A stretch of 64,000 bases of DNA from Methyloversatilis discipulorum (GCF_000385375.1 NZ_ARVV01000001.1:496001-560000); one strand, 5' to 3'; shown: positions 8,876-17,166, numbered from the stretch's first letter. Translations and numbers: made by a program. The notes: generated by a model not told the origin, from the letters alone.

Positions 8876-10585
8876 CTATGCCGGCGCCGGAGCATGCGCA
8901 TGGAATGCGCCGTCACCGGTCAGGCGGCCGGCGTCCATCGTGAGCACGCGCCCCATGCGCTCGAAGGCGCGCGGGCGGTGCGCGATCAGGATGACGGTGC
9001 GGCCGGGCGCGTGCTCGCTCATCAGCGCGTCGATCACGCGCGCCTCGGTGTCGGCGTCGAGTGCCGACGTCGCCTCGTCCAGCAGCAGCACCGGTGCGTC
9101 GCGCAGCACCGCGCGCGCGATGCCGACGCGCTGTCGCTGGCCGCCGGACAGGCTGTGCCCCTTCTCGCCGACCGGGCTGTCCAGGCCCTCGGGCAGCAGC
9201 GCGATCACGTCGTCGAGCTGGGCGATGCGGCAGGCGCGCAGCACGTCCACCATGCTCACCTCGCGGCCCAGCGTCAGGTTCTCCAGCAAGGACAGGCTGA
9301 ACAGCTCTGTTTCCTGCGGCACTACCGCGATCTGGTGCAGCAGCGCCTCGTGCCGGATGTCGGCCAGCGGCACGCCATCGACGGTGAGCCGGCCCGATTC
9401 CGGCGGGTAGAGCGCCAGCAGCAGCTTCACCAGCGTGCTCTTGCCCGAACCCGAGCGCCCGGCGATGCCGACGTGCTCGCCGCGCGCGATGCGGAAGTCC
9501 AGTGGCCCGAGCACGCGCCGGCCGTCGTGCGCGAAAGTGAGCGCTTCGGCCTGCAGCGCGCGCCAGTCGGCCGGCCAGTCCTGCGTGCCGTGCTGGCTGG
9601 GCTGCGGCGCGAACAGCGGCATCATGCGGCCGAGGTTGGAAGTGCGTTCGATCATCGTCTGCACGCGGTCGGTCATGTCCATCGACGCTTCGCGCAGCGT
9701 GTTGAAGTAGGCGCTGTAGGTGAGCACCAGGCCAACCGACAATCCTCCTTCCATCACGCCCCAGGCCACGCCGAAGATGTAGATCGCCCAGGCCAGCGCG
9801 GTGTGTAGCTGGAACAGCATCCACTTCGTATTGGTGAGGCGCAGCCGGCGGTAGGCGAAGTCGCGCGCCGCGCGTTCGCGGTCGGCCACGCGGGCCGTCA
9901 TGTCGGCGCCTGCGTTCATCGCCTTTACGGACAGGATGTTGGCCGCGCTCTCAACGAAGCTGCCGCTGGCGTTCTCCATCGACGCGTTGATCTGGTCAGA
10001 CAGCCGCGCGATGCGGCGGTAGAAATACCACTCGATGAAGCCGAGCACGCCGCAGTAGTAGAGGAAGAAGAACACCGTCGCCGGATGCAGCAGCATGCAG
10101 GCGATCAGCGCGCCGAAGAAGGCGCCGCTGGCGGTGAGCAGCGCATTGACCAGTTCGCTGGTCCAGTCGCGCACCGCGTCCGCCCCGGTGATCACCCGCT
10201 GCGCCTTGTTGCCGGTGCTTTCCTTCTGGTGCCAGGCCAGCGAGAAATCGAGCAGCCGCTCGAAGCCCCACACCTTGGCGCGCATGCGCGCATCGATGGC
10301 CATGCGCCCGATTACCCGCTTGGTCGACAGCCGCACCAGCGCCACGCAGGCATGCGCCACGCCCAGCGTGGCCACCAGCGTGTACAGCGGCGCCAGACTG
10401 TCACCGCGCTGCCAGCCGAGCAGGAAATCCGCCACCCGCCCAATCAGGTAGGGCGGCAGCATCGGGTAGAACTGCACCACGCCCAGCACGCAGATGAAGA
10501 ACAGGTAGCGGCGGCGGTCGGCTTCAAGAAAGAAGGCGATCGCGCGCGGGACGTCGGTCAGACGGAAGGCGGGTGGGGCGGACAT
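8876..10585 (-). CDS. ABC transporter half-molecule (TMD-NBD fusion)
   Basis: A 569-residue exporter half-transporter. Residues 1-330 form the six-helix transmembrane domain. The ATPase domain follows, with Walker A GRSGSGKST (about 375-383), signature LSGGQRQR (about 478-485) and Walker B VLLLDEATSALD (about 499-510). It should work as a homodimer in the inner membrane, moving lipids, peptides or drugs outward. The substrate is unknown and no partner gene is adjacent. It is the last recognisable chromosomal gene before the cassette array. Confidence 0.9.
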   Translation of the reverse strand: MSAPPAFRLTDVPRAIAFFLEADRRRYLFFICVLGVVQFYPMLPPYLIGRVADFLLGWQRGDSLAPLYTLVATLGVAHACVALVRLSTKRVIGRMAIDARMRAKVWGFERLLDFSLAWHQKESTGNKAQRVITGADAVRDWTSELVNALLTASGAFFGALIACMLLHPATVFFFLYYCGVLGFIEWYFYRRIARLSDQINASMENASGSFVESAANILSVKAMNAGADMTARVADRERAARDFAYRRLRLTNTKWMLFQLHTALAWAIYIFGVAWGVMEGGLSVGLVLTYSAYFNTLREASMDMTDRVQTMIERTSNLGRMMPLFAPQPSQHGTQDWPADWRALQAEALTFAHDGRRVLGPLDFRIARGEHVGIAGRSGSGKSTLVKLLLALYPPESGRLTVDGVPLADIRHEALLHQIAVVPQETELFSLSLLENLTLGREVSMVDVLRACRIAQLDDVIALLPEGLDSPVGEKGHSLSGGQRQRVGIARAVLRDAPVLLLDEATSALDADTEARVIDALMSEHAPGRTVILIAHRPRAFERMGRVLTMDAGRLTGDGAFHAHAPAPA

Positions 10586-10829
10586 GGCGGGGCGGCGAGG
10601 GTGAGCCGCACATTATCGCGGGTCGCTGGGGCGATGGCGTACAGCGATCTGCGTCGGTCGAAAGGTCGATTGCCGTGTAACACCGCAGATGAGAGGCTCC
10701 GATAAACGGACTGCGGCAGTAACGCGATGAAAACAGTAAGGAATCAGCTGCGTTGTCCGCTGGAATATCACGCAGGCTTCTGGAATATCCATCAATTTTA
10801 ATGTCTACATCACGTTCGGCGTCATTGGC

Positions 10830-11264
10830 ATGAACTCAGATCAGAGATTCCGCGATCTCACCGATGAGGATCGCAAGTGGTTATCCGATCAACGCTCAAG
10901 AGTTGAACAACTACTTGACGGTAACCCCGATGCGCAGCGCAAATATCAAACATCGGCAGGAAAGCTCGGCACCATTCGTGCCGTCCTTGAGGGTGGAATC
11001 TTCCGAGCCGACCAGACGTTTGAACTGCAGGGCCTCGGCATCATCCTCGGAGACGCTATCTCGGCTGAGATGGGCGTAGATTGGAAGATGGTCGAAGATC
11101 AGTACGGAACAAGTCCATGTTTGGCCCTGAAAGGCACCTCGGTTGTCCTGTACCCGCAGACCATGATCTCAAAACGTGTGGAGCGTGGCGAAACAGTCGA
11201 CGTCTTCAATCTCTTCAACTGGCTTTGTAGCCAGATAGATGAACTGAAAGCCAAAGAGTGCTGA
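10830..11264 (+). CDS. Cassette protein, DUF3806-like
   Basis: A 144-residue soluble protein, first in the cassette array and followed 6 bp later by an attC site. The central part (LQGLGIILGDAISAEMG, then VEDQYGTSPCLALKGTSV) resembles DUF3806 proteins, a family of unknown function common in mobile cassettes. No signal peptide. Its base composition is visibly less GC-rich than the flanking chromosomal genes, which fits a captured gene. Family assignment is from memory and tentative. Confidence 0.75.
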   Translation: MNSDQRFRDLTDEDRKWLSDQRSRVEQLLDGNPDAQRKYQTSAGKLGTIRAVLEGGIFRADQTFELQGLGIILGDAISAEMGVDWKMVEDQYGTSPCLALKGTSVVLYPQTMISKRVERGETVDVFNLFNWLCSQIDELKAKEC

Positions 11265-11270
11265 AGTGAC

Positions 11271-11337
11271 GCTGAACCCATCATTCCACCGGACCTGCGC
11301 AAGAAGCCGCGCAGTCCGGTGAATTCAAACGTTAGGC
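11271..11337 (+). repeat. attC site 1
   Basis: Left core GCTGAAC at 11271-11277 and right core GTTAGGC at 11331-11337. Between them is an imperfect palindrome (CACCGGACCTGCGC with GCGCAGTCCGGTG). Confidence 0.85.
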
Positions 11338-11340
11338 GCC

Positions 11341-11805
11341 ATGGCAGAGCGCATCCATACCTACTTCTCTTATGACGGAGAGACCGATCTGCCCAAAGAG
11401 GGGATCGCCGATTTCCAAGGTAAGCCACACTACTTTTGGCTTAGTCAATGCTCTTCAGAGCCGCGTGCCGGCCTCTATGAGTTGGCGCCTATCGATGCGG
11501 AACTACTCGCGTTGGCACGCGAGAGAGAATCGATCTGGCATGAATGGGATCTCGCGTACCACGCGGGGAAAGTAGGACTGGCAACACACCCGATCCAGCC
11601 AGGCAACAGTCCTAGGTATGTCGAGCTAACGGCACAAATTGCTCAGCGCGCTGAAGTTATTCGTGCCACCACCCGCACTGCTATTGGTACTGTCAGCACA
11701 TCGGCTGATTACCTCGACCGCATGCGACCGTTCGTTGGACAGAAATGGCCAGTTCCGGGCACCTACTCGCCTGAACTGGAGGTCGAGTGGCGCCACACAC
11801 CGTGA
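11341..11805 (+). CDS. Cassette protein of unknown function
   Basis: A 154-residue soluble protein whose ATG lies 4 bp after attC 1. It is followed by attC 2 two bases after the stop. It starts MAERIHTYFSYDGETDLPKE. The middle is helical and charged, the end has tryptophans (VGQKWPVPG, VEWRHTP). No signal peptide, no membrane segment, no motif I recognise. Being tightly framed by attC sites, it is a genuine cassette gene. Confidence 0.75.
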   Translation: MAERIHTYFSYDGETDLPKEGIADFQGKPHYFWLSQCSSEPRAGLYELAPIDAELLALARERESIWHEWDLAYHAGKVGLATHPIQPGNSPRYVELTAQIAQRAEVIRATTRTAIGTVSTSADYLDRMRPFVGQKWPVPGTYSPELEVEWRHTP

Positions 11806-11806
11806 C

Positions 11807-11878
11807 GCCTAACCCTTCCATCGAGAGGACGTCACAAGGGCTGCGCCCTTGCGCCGCCTCTCATGTCAAACGTTAGGC
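11807..11878 (+). repeat. attC site 2
   Basis: Left core GCCTAAC (11807-11813), right core GTTAGGC (11872-11878), with central complementary arms AAGGGCTGCGCCCTT. Confidence 0.9.
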
Positions 11879-11883
11879 CTCAC

Positions 11884-12330
11884 GTGAACCAGCCATCGCC
11901 ACCACCCGAGCGACAAATCCTTGCTCTTCTCACTGGAAGAGCGTTTCAGTTGGCGTGCGAGTGGTCCGGAAAGACAACACTGGACGGCAGTGAGTACGCA
12001 AGCGTCTTCACGGTCGAACCTGAAGCCGTCCATGACTACGTTCTTCGCAACGGTATTCCTCGCGGCGCGTGGAGCGATCGACCAGGATCTCACGACGGTC
12101 TCTACATGGTTGAAGACCACGGGAAGTACACCGTGTACTACCAAGAACGCGGGATCACGTTCGATGAGTCATCCTTCAGTTCCAGGCGAGAGGCCGAGGT
12201 TGCATTGGTCAATCAACTGCTCGCTCACTCTGGCGCCGGCCTCTACGTCGCCCGCGGGAGGAGCAAGAATGCCGCCGCGAGACTGAAGCTCTCGGTGTCT
12301 CGGCTGTTGGGCCGCGGCACCGCGCAGTGA
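11884..12330 (+). CDS. Cassette protein of unknown function
   Basis: A 148-residue soluble protein read from GTG at 11884. The frame also has an ATG at 11863, but that lies inside attC 2, so a start after the recombination point is more likely. Features: LLTGRAFQLACEWSG near the N-terminus and GKYTVYYQERGITFDE in the middle. The latter resembles small immunity or DUF-type proteins but is not diagnostic. The C-terminus is basic (ARLKLSVSRLLGRG). attC 3 begins one base after the stop. Confidence 0.7.
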   Translation: MNQPSPPPERQILALLTGRAFQLACEWSGKTTLDGSEYASVFTVEPEAVHDYVLRNGIPRGAWSDRPGSHDGLYMVEDHGKYTVYYQERGITFDESSFSSRREAEVALVNQLLAHSGAGLYVARGRSKNAAARLKLSVSRLLGRGTAQ

Positions 12331-12331
12331 G

Positions 12332-12457
12332 GCCTAACCCTTCGCTCGAGTGGACGCGCTCCGGCATGGCACTTGGCCCGCGAGGCGCTGTGGTACATGT
12401 TGCGCCTCGCGGGCCAAGCGCCATGCCTGCGCGCGCCCCTCAGCTCAAACGTTAGGC
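12332..12457 (+). repeat. attC site 3 (long)
   Basis: GCCTAAC at 12332-12338 and GTTAGGC at 12451-12457, 126 bp overall. The interior is a long imperfect palindrome (CATGGCACTTGGCCCGCGAGG with its complement ending GCCATG), giving a large hairpin when single stranded. Confidence 0.88.
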
Positions 12458-12472
12458 CCAGCTAGAGACTAC

Positions 12473-12938
12473 ATGAACGCATTGACAGTCTTCCTCGCGG
12501 CGGCCGCCAGCCTAGGCCTGCCATCGCTCCTACAGACATCTACGCTCTTGGCCAGACTCTCTCGCGCAGCCTTTGCGCGACTGACGAAACAAAAAAATGG
12601 TGCAGTCGTTCCGGCCGTCGCCATACGATCCGGAAACGACGGAGCGGATAGAGACAGTCTCATGCAGCGCGGGCGAGTCCCAGATCTTGATCTCTCCGCT
12701 CGCTCGAGATTCGGATGGAATCGTCCTCTACGTATATGTGCATGGCACAACAGCAGACATCCCCAGCTTTCTTTAGGTCGGTGCTTCGCTAGGATCCGCG
12801 GTTTATGAGCTGGGCGATCCGTCTCACAAGCAGCCCGGCAGCATTGTCTTTCTCCTTGGAGAGAGTGAGTCAACGTTTGAGATACAGCACGAGAGCGGAA
12901 AGATTGTGTCCTTGGCTTGGTCGTTCTACAGCGGCTAG
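12473..12938 (+). pseudogene. Broken cassette gene (frameshift plus internal stop)
   Basis: The ATG at 12473 opens a frame beginning MNALTVFLAAAASLGL, a probable membrane or signal segment. The original frame probably continued into the one read from 12597 (MVQSFRPSPYDPETTER), so a frameshift is likely at the run of seven A residues at 12591-12597. The second frame is then cut by TAG at 12774-12776, and after it runs on as VGASLGSAVYELGDPSHK to a stop at 12936-12938, directly before attC 4. The perfect fit of the last stop to attC 4 shows which frame was real. The function is unknown. Sequencing error at the homopolymer is possible, but the TAG would remain. Confidence 0.7.
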
Positions 12939-12998
12939 GCCTAACAATTCATTCAAGCCGACGCCGCTTCGCGGCGCGGCTTAATTCAGGTGTTAGGC
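12939..12998 (+). repeat. attC site 4, aadA-like 60-bp element
   Basis: GCCTAACAATTCATTCAAGC at the left, central palindrome GCCGCTTCGCGGC, right core GTTAGGC at 12992-12998. The length of 60 bp and the sequence closely resemble the attC of aadA resistance cassettes, as I recall it. Confidence 0.9.
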
Positions 12999-13007
12999 CT
13001 CCACGAC

Positions 13008-13427
13008 ATGATTGCAATCGGAGCCGATTACGGTGGGCCAGAACTAAAAGACACTCTTCTTTGTCGAGCCATACAGAGAGTATCTGTCACGATTAAAGGC
13101 CTGCGCGAACCTTCGGCAACAATTCTCCTGAACCCCATATTTTGTGTTCCCGGTTCTGTTTCAGGTGACCTCCCGTTCGAGGGCATTCAGTATGGAAAAT
13201 TTGATAAGAAAAAACCGTGCCTAGCAACCTTGGTTGCGGTTCCGGCGAAGAGAATCAACGAACGAGAATTGGTGCCATATTTGCTTAATGAATTGCATGG
13301 TTGCAATGCTATGGTCTTTGAGTTTTATCGCCAGAAAGGACTGGTCTTTCCTCTTCGAGATGCAGAGTCGCTACTTGCTATGGTTGCGGAATCACTAGAG
13401 GGTCGAAGCAATGAGCCAACGGCCTAA
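13008..13427 (+). CDS. Cassette protein of unknown function
   Basis: A 139-residue soluble protein read from the ATG at 13008, nine bases after attC 4. An in-frame GTG at 12990 lies inside the attC and is unlikely to be used. It starts MIAIGADYGGPELKDTLL. It ends in a region with LVPYLLNELHGCNAMVFEFY. No signal peptide and no motif that I can name. The stop codon TAA is itself part of the GCCTAAC core of attC 5, as often seen in cassettes. Confidence 0.75.
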   Translation: MIAIGADYGGPELKDTLLCRAIQRVSVTIKGLREPSATILLNPIFCVPGSVSGDLPFEGIQYGKFDKKKPCLATLVAVPAKRINERELVPYLLNELHGCNAMVFEFYRQKGLVFPLRDAESLLAMVAESLEGRSNEPTA

Positions 13428-13511
13428 CATGGCAGTCGAGCAGGACAGCCAAAAGCTGCGCTTTTGGTTCCCTACGCTTCGCTCCGGCTGCCTCTCACTT
13501 CTACGTTAGGC
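13422..13511 (+). repeat. attC site 5
   Basis: GCCTAAC at 13422-13428 and GTTAGGC at 13505-13511, 90 bp. The inner arms AGCCAAAAGCTGCGCTTTTGG form a palindrome. Confidence 0.88.
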
Positions 13512-13533
13512 TGCACGAAATCGCTCAGAACCC

Positions 13534-13968
13534 TTGGTATGGAGCACCTTTGTGGATCAGGTTCACGAGAACGCAGCACAAGCAGTTAAGCAATTGGGAG
13601 CGCGCGTACAGGGTAGGCTCGACTACTCAGTTGCAAGTCTTCAAGCAGTCGAAGAACTCCTCAACGACGTAGCCAACAAGAAGGCCAGCATTAAGCCCGA
13701 GGCCGTTGAAGCCATCATCGAGTTGGTAGGTTGCTACATCCTCGAAGTTGGATATCGAGAGCACGGCGGCAAGTTCGCTTGGTATGAGAAAGGGCAACAG
13801 CCGGTTCTCATTGTTGGCGAGCCAACGTTTCACGTGGCCATGATGTCCTTTGACAAGGTTCGCGGTCGCGTTAATGGTGACCGCGCAGACAACATTCCGT
13901 TCTTCTATGAGGGGTTCACCGAGCGTGCGAAAGCTGCGGTTCCGGGCACAAGGGCCGTCTATGTGTAG
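13534..13968 (+). CDS. Cassette protein of unknown function
   Basis: A 144-residue soluble protein, read from TTG at 13534 (a GTG at 13552 is an in-frame alternative). The N-terminal half is helical (VHENAAQAVKQLGARV, then SLQAVEELLNDVANKK). The second half has a beta-rich patch (GGKFAWYEKGQQPVLIVG) and ends FYEGFTERAKAAVPG. This pattern recalls immunity or DUF-type cassette proteins, but I do not recognise the family. It sits between attC 5 and the attC interrupted by the insertion sequence. Confidence 0.68.
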   Translation: MVWSTFVDQVHENAAQAVKQLGARVQGRLDYSVASLQAVEELLNDVANKKASIKPEAVEAIIELVGCYILEVGYREHGGKFAWYEKGQQPVLIVGEPTFHVAMMSFDKVRGRVNGDRADNIPFFYEGFTERAKAAVPGTRAVYV

Positions 13969-13986
13969 CGAGTTGAAGCGCATGCA

Positions 13987-14052
13987 GCCTAACCCCTCCG
14001 TCAAGGGGACCGCTTGCGCTTACGCGCAACCGGCCCCTTACGTCGAACGTTG
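13987..14052 (+). repeat. attC site 6, interrupted by the insertion sequence
   Basis: Left core GCCTAAC at 13987-13993 and palindrome arms AAGGGGACC/GGCCCCTT are present. The right core stops after CGTT (14048-14051). The missing part, CGTTAGACC, reappears at 15848-15856 on the other side of the insertion sequence. Confidence 0.75.
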
Positions 14053-14054
14053 AG

Positions 14055-15845
14055 GCTGTAGAAAAACCCCTCCCCACCGTCACCCGTTCACATGCCGTTG
14101 TTATGATTCCGCATCGCCTCTACGGAGCCCCGCGATGCCGCGATTCAAGACACCCGACTACGGCCTGAAGTTGATCCCGGTCGATTTCGCGCAGCAGGTG
14201 CTGCCCGGCACCTTCGAGTTCGCACTCTGCCACCTGGTCGACAACGAACTCGATCTGTCTGCCCTGCGCGAGCGTTACACCAACGACGCAGGCGGCGCTC
14301 CGGCCTTCGATCCGGCCGTGCTGCTCAAGATCGTGCTGCTTGGTTACTCGCGCGGGCTGATCAGCTCCCGATCCATCGCCACTGCCTGCCGCACCAACGT
14401 GCTGTTCATGGCCGTCTCCGGCGATAGCGCGCCGCACTTCACAACCGTCGCGCACTTCGTCAGCAGTCTCGGCAATGAGGCCCAAGCGCTCTTCACCGAG
14501 GTGCTGCTGGTGTGCGACCGCGAAGGGCTGATCGGGCGCGAGCTCTTCGCCATCGACGGTGTGAAGCTGCCGTCGAACGCATCCAAGGCGAAGAGCGGCA
14601 CCCGTGCCGATTTCGAGCGCGAGGCGGCGAAGATGGAAGCGGCCGTGCAGCGCATGATCTGTGAGCAGAAGGCGCGCGATGCCGCCGGCTGCGACGACGA
14701 GGCAGCCCGTGCGCAGCGCACCCGCGAAAGACTTTCAAGCGAAGCGGCAAAGATCCGAGACTGGCTTGCGCGCCACCCGGACGACCGACGCGGCGCCAAG
14801 GGCGCGGTTCGCCTCTCGAATCGTACCGACAACGAATCGGCCAAGATGGCCACCGCCAAGGGCGTGCTCCAGGGCTATACCGGCGTGGCCGCCGTCGATG
14901 CCGCCCACCAGATCGTGGTCAATGCGCAGGCGCACGGCACCGGATCGGAACAGGAACTGCTGCTGCCGGTGATCGACGCCTCTTCCGCTCAGCGCAGCCA
15001 GGACACCGCGATCTGCGCCGACGCGGGCTATCACTCCGAGAAGAACCTCGCCGAACTGGATAAGCGCGGCATTCCCGCGTGGGTGTGCGACAACGGCTAC
15101 AGGCAGCGTGACCCCAGATACGCCGATCAGGCCAAGCACAAAGCGAAACCCGACACGCTGTGGGACAAGAGCGAGAAGGCGAAGGCAGCGCGCACCGCCG
15201 GCAAGAACAAGCCCTACGCCAACACCGACTTCACCGAAGCCGAGGACCGCAGCCACTGCCTGTGCCCAGCGGGCAAGCGCCTCTATCGCAACGGCGGTGA
15301 ATGCACGATCAACGGCTACGCCGCCACCAAATACACCGGCGCCGCGCGCGACTGCGTGCCGTGCGAGCAGCGCAGCCGCTGCCTGCGCACGCCGGGCACA
15401 ACGAAAGTGCGACAGGTCGCCTTCTTCCGCGGCAAGCGAGGCCCCACCGAATCACACACCGAGCGGATGAAGCGGCGCATCGATTCCACGGACGGCAAAC
15501 GGATGATCGCTGCGCGGTTTGCCACCGTCGAGCCCGTGTTCGGCAACCTGCGGCACAACAAACGGCTCAGTCGCTTCACGCTGCGCGGGCGGGAGAAGGT
15601 GGATGGGCAGTGGAAGCTGTACTGCCTGGTGCACAACATCGAAAAGCTCGGGCACCATGGATACGCGAATTAGGTAAGCTGGCGGCAGAGACCGACGCCA
15701 TTTCGAGCGCGTCGGGCAGCGGCCGGCGCTGACGTCAGGGGACGACGATGAAGCGAAGATCGAGAGACTGAAACGATGATGAACGACTTTGAGCCGGCGT
15801 GCGCCGGTCACAACCGCTTGCCCCGGAATGGGGTATTTCTACAGC
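14055..15845 (+). mobile_element. IS1182-family insertion sequence
   Basis: The element carries one transposase gene and near-perfect terminal inverted repeats: GCTGTAGAAAAACCCC at 14055-14070 and GCTGTAGAAATACCCC on the other strand at 15830-15845. Flanking CGTT (14048-14051 and 15848-15851) looks like a short target duplication, so the true ends may lie 2-3 bp further out. It landed in the right core of an attC site. Confidence 0.85.
14135..15673 (+). CDS. IS1182-family transposase
   Basis: A 512-residue DDE transposase. The N-terminal domain (MPRFKTPDYG, then FDPAVLLKIVLLGYSRG) is the helix-rich DUF772-type region. The catalytic acidic residues fit FAIDGVKLPSNASK (about 143-156), DAGYHSEKNL (about 300) and the glutamate in VEPVFGNLRHNK near 470. 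A cysteine-rich patch (CLCPAGKRLY, then CVPCEQRSRCLR) is typical of the family. Length and motifs are intact, so the element may be active. Codon use is chromosome-like and GC-rich, unlike the surrounding cassettes, which suggests a recent source in a similar genome. Confidence 0.92.
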   Translation: MPRFKTPDYGLKLIPVDFAQQVLPGTFEFALCHLVDNELDLSALRERYTNDAGGAPAFDPAVLLKIVLLGYSRGLISSRSIATACRTNVLFMAVSGDSAPHFTTVAHFVSSLGNEAQALFTEVLLVCDREGLIGRELFAIDGVKLPSNASKAKSGTRADFEREAAKMEAAVQRMICEQKARDAAGCDDEAARAQRTRERLSSEAAKIRDWLARHPDDRRGAKGAVRLSNRTDNESAKMATAKGVLQGYTGVAAVDAAHQIVVNAQAHGTGSEQELLLPVIDASSAQRSQDTAICADAGYHSEKNLAELDKRGIPAWVCDNGYRQRDPRYADQAKHKAKPDTLWDKSEKAKAARTAGKNKPYANTDFTEAEDRSHCLCPAGKRLYRNGGECTINGYAATKYTGAARDCVPCEQRSRCLRTPGTTKVRQVAFFRGKRGPTESHTERMKRRIDSTDGKRMIAARFATVEPVFGNLRHNKRLSRFTLRGREKVDGQWKLYCLVHNIEKLGHHGYAN

Positions 15846-15869
15846 GTCGTTAGACCGCAAGTGTCACTC

Positions 15870-16208
15870 ATGACTCCACTACGAAAGAAGCGGCTTCTCT
15901 CCTTGTTCAAGCGCAAGCGGGTTCAGCCGTGCGTATGCGTGCGCGAGAGTGAGCCGCCATCCTCACGCTACGCCATCCGCGAGATCACCTTGACGGAGGA
16001 CGGTGTCATCGTCGCCATCTCGCCGAATGCACTTTCTCCTAAAGCCAGTTCCTCTGCGGAACTGCGAGAGAAGCTCCTCCAGTTGCTTGCCGAGAATGGC
16101 GTTGAACATTTTCACTGCGGGGAAGCCGGCCGCCCGTTCACCAGGCCTGACATTGAGGCTTGGCTACGTGTCATCGGACAACCGGTGTTAAAGGTGCTCG
16201 AAAGATGA
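15870..16208 (+). CDS. Cassette protein of unknown function
   Basis: A 112-residue basic then acidic soluble protein read from the ATG at 15870 (GTG at 15861 is possible). It starts MTPLRKKRLLSLFKRKRVQP. The second half reads IREITLTEDGVIVAISPNAL and LLQLLAENGVEHFHCGEAGRPF. No signal peptide. I do not recognise the family. It is the cassette whose upstream attC was split by the insertion sequence, and its own promoter may have been changed by that insertion. Confidence 0.68.
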   Translation: MTPLRKKRLLSLFKRKRVQPCVCVRESEPPSSRYAIREITLTEDGVIVAISPNALSPKASSSAELREKLLQLLAENGVEHFHCGEAGRPFTRPDIEAWLRVIGQPVLKVLER

Positions 16209-16239
16209 ACGTCGCCCTGTGTCGCTACGCGAACGAGTG

Positions 16240-16270
16240 GCCTAACGTGCCTGTCACCTTTACGTTAGAG
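16240..16270 (+). repeat. attC site 7, internally deleted
   Basis: GCCTAAC at 16240-16246 and GTTAGAG at 16264-16270 lie only 31 bp apart. The right half (GCCTGTCACCTTTACGTTAG) matches the right half of attC 5, but the central palindrome is missing. Confidence 0.6.
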
Positions 16271-16279
16271 CGCAACCCA

Positions 16280-16552
16280 ATGACGTCTCAGCTCTACCAG
16301 AAGGTCGTTGCACTTGAGTTACTTCTCAGGCAGCACGAAGAAAGCAACCGGATTCGAGGGGTCACCGCTACTCGCGAGGCGCTAGATCAAGGTGACCTTG
16401 AAGGAGCCAAGACTACCTATCGGGCCATGCTTGGTGGCGCTGGTAGTTTTGCCGACCTGAACTTCTGGCACGACGACTTCGAGACACGCCGAAAGCTGAA
16501 CGAGCCGCTAGATAGTCTTCGGGATGGAATATGGGACGCCTTCGGTCTATGA
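16280..16552 (+). CDS. Cassette protein of unknown function, small helical
   Basis: A 90-residue soluble protein from the ATG at 16280. It starts MTSQLYQKVVALELLLRQHE and is mostly helical and charged (ATREALDQGDLEGAKTTYRAM). It ends LRDGIWDAFGL. Similar small helical proteins are common in integron cassettes, and no function is known to me. The upstream attC is the shortened one. attC 8 begins 10 bp after the stop. Confidence 0.68.
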   Translation: MTSQLYQKVVALELLLRQHEESNRIRGVTATREALDQGDLEGAKTTYRAMLGGAGSFADLNFWHDDFETRRKLNEPLDSLRDGIWDAFGL

Positions 16553-16562
16553 GCGGGTTTCG

Positions 16563-16621
16563 CTTTAACCTTTCATTGCAGCGGGCCTACGCCAGCTTCG
16601 CTGACTGGACCGCTGTTAGGC
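16563..16621 (+). repeat. attC site 8
   Basis: Left core is the degenerate CTTTAAC (16563-16569), right core GTTAGGC (16615-16621), 59 bp. The arms GCAGCGG and CCGCTG pair. This resembles the TTTCATTGCAGC-type attC of other cassettes. Confidence 0.75.
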
Positions 16622-16653
16622 CTCACAGTCTTCCCCCACGCATTCCATCGCCT

Positions 16654-17145
16654 ATGAAGATCACCTCCGGACTCTTGCTTTCTGCATGCCTCATGTCATC
16701 AGCGTGCACGACAATGAACTACGCCACTTCGACAACACCTGCGTCGGTACAGGAAGAGTGGATACGGGAAGGCGTAACGATCTGGGGCGGTACTCGAATT
16801 TATTCAATTGGAAATCTCGAGTTTGGCCTCATGGCACGAGAGAACGACATGACATTTAAGGTTGACCCGGGTTCCACGTCAGTGAAGGTGTTCTACTATG
16901 CAAATCGCGGTAATGCCAATAGCCTTTTCTGGCAAACCGATCCGGTTTCACTTGATGTTTTGCTCAAGCCAAACGGGAGATATCAAGTCCAAGGTGTCTA
17001 TGGCGAAACAACCGTTCGCTTCAAGATCGTTGATCTAGAGTCGAAGGTGGTTCTTGTTGAATCATCGGAAACGCAGGTTGTGCGGCGCCCGAACCCATTC
17101 ATGCCAGGGCCATGGATCGTTCCTGTATTCGTTCCAGTCAAGTGA
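16654..17145 (+). CDS. Cassette-borne lipoprotein of unknown function
   Basis: A 163-residue predicted lipoprotein. The start MKITSGLLLSACLMSSACTT has a lipobox (SSAC), so the mature protein begins at the cysteine and should be anchored to the outer membrane. The mature part is beta-rich (YSIGNLEFGLMARENDMTF, VKVFYYANRG) and ends in a hydrophobic VPVFVPVK. No family recognised. Exported cassette proteins are frequent in chromosomal integrons. attC 9 starts 21 bp after the stop. Confidence 0.75.
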   Translation: MKITSGLLLSACLMSSACTTMNYATSTTPASVQEEWIREGVTIWGGTRIYSIGNLEFGLMARENDMTFKVDPGSTSVKVFYYANRGNANSLFWQTDPVSLDVLLKPNGRYQVQGVYGETTVRFKIVDLESKVVLVESSETQVVRRPNPFMPGPWIVPVFVPVK

Positions 17146-17166
17146 AGTCGCGAGTACCAGGGTGAG

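Noticed and set aside
10814..10820. GTTCGGC before the first cassette gene as attI or attC
   Set aside because: The core is off consensus and no left partner with pairing arms was found upstream, so it is not counted.
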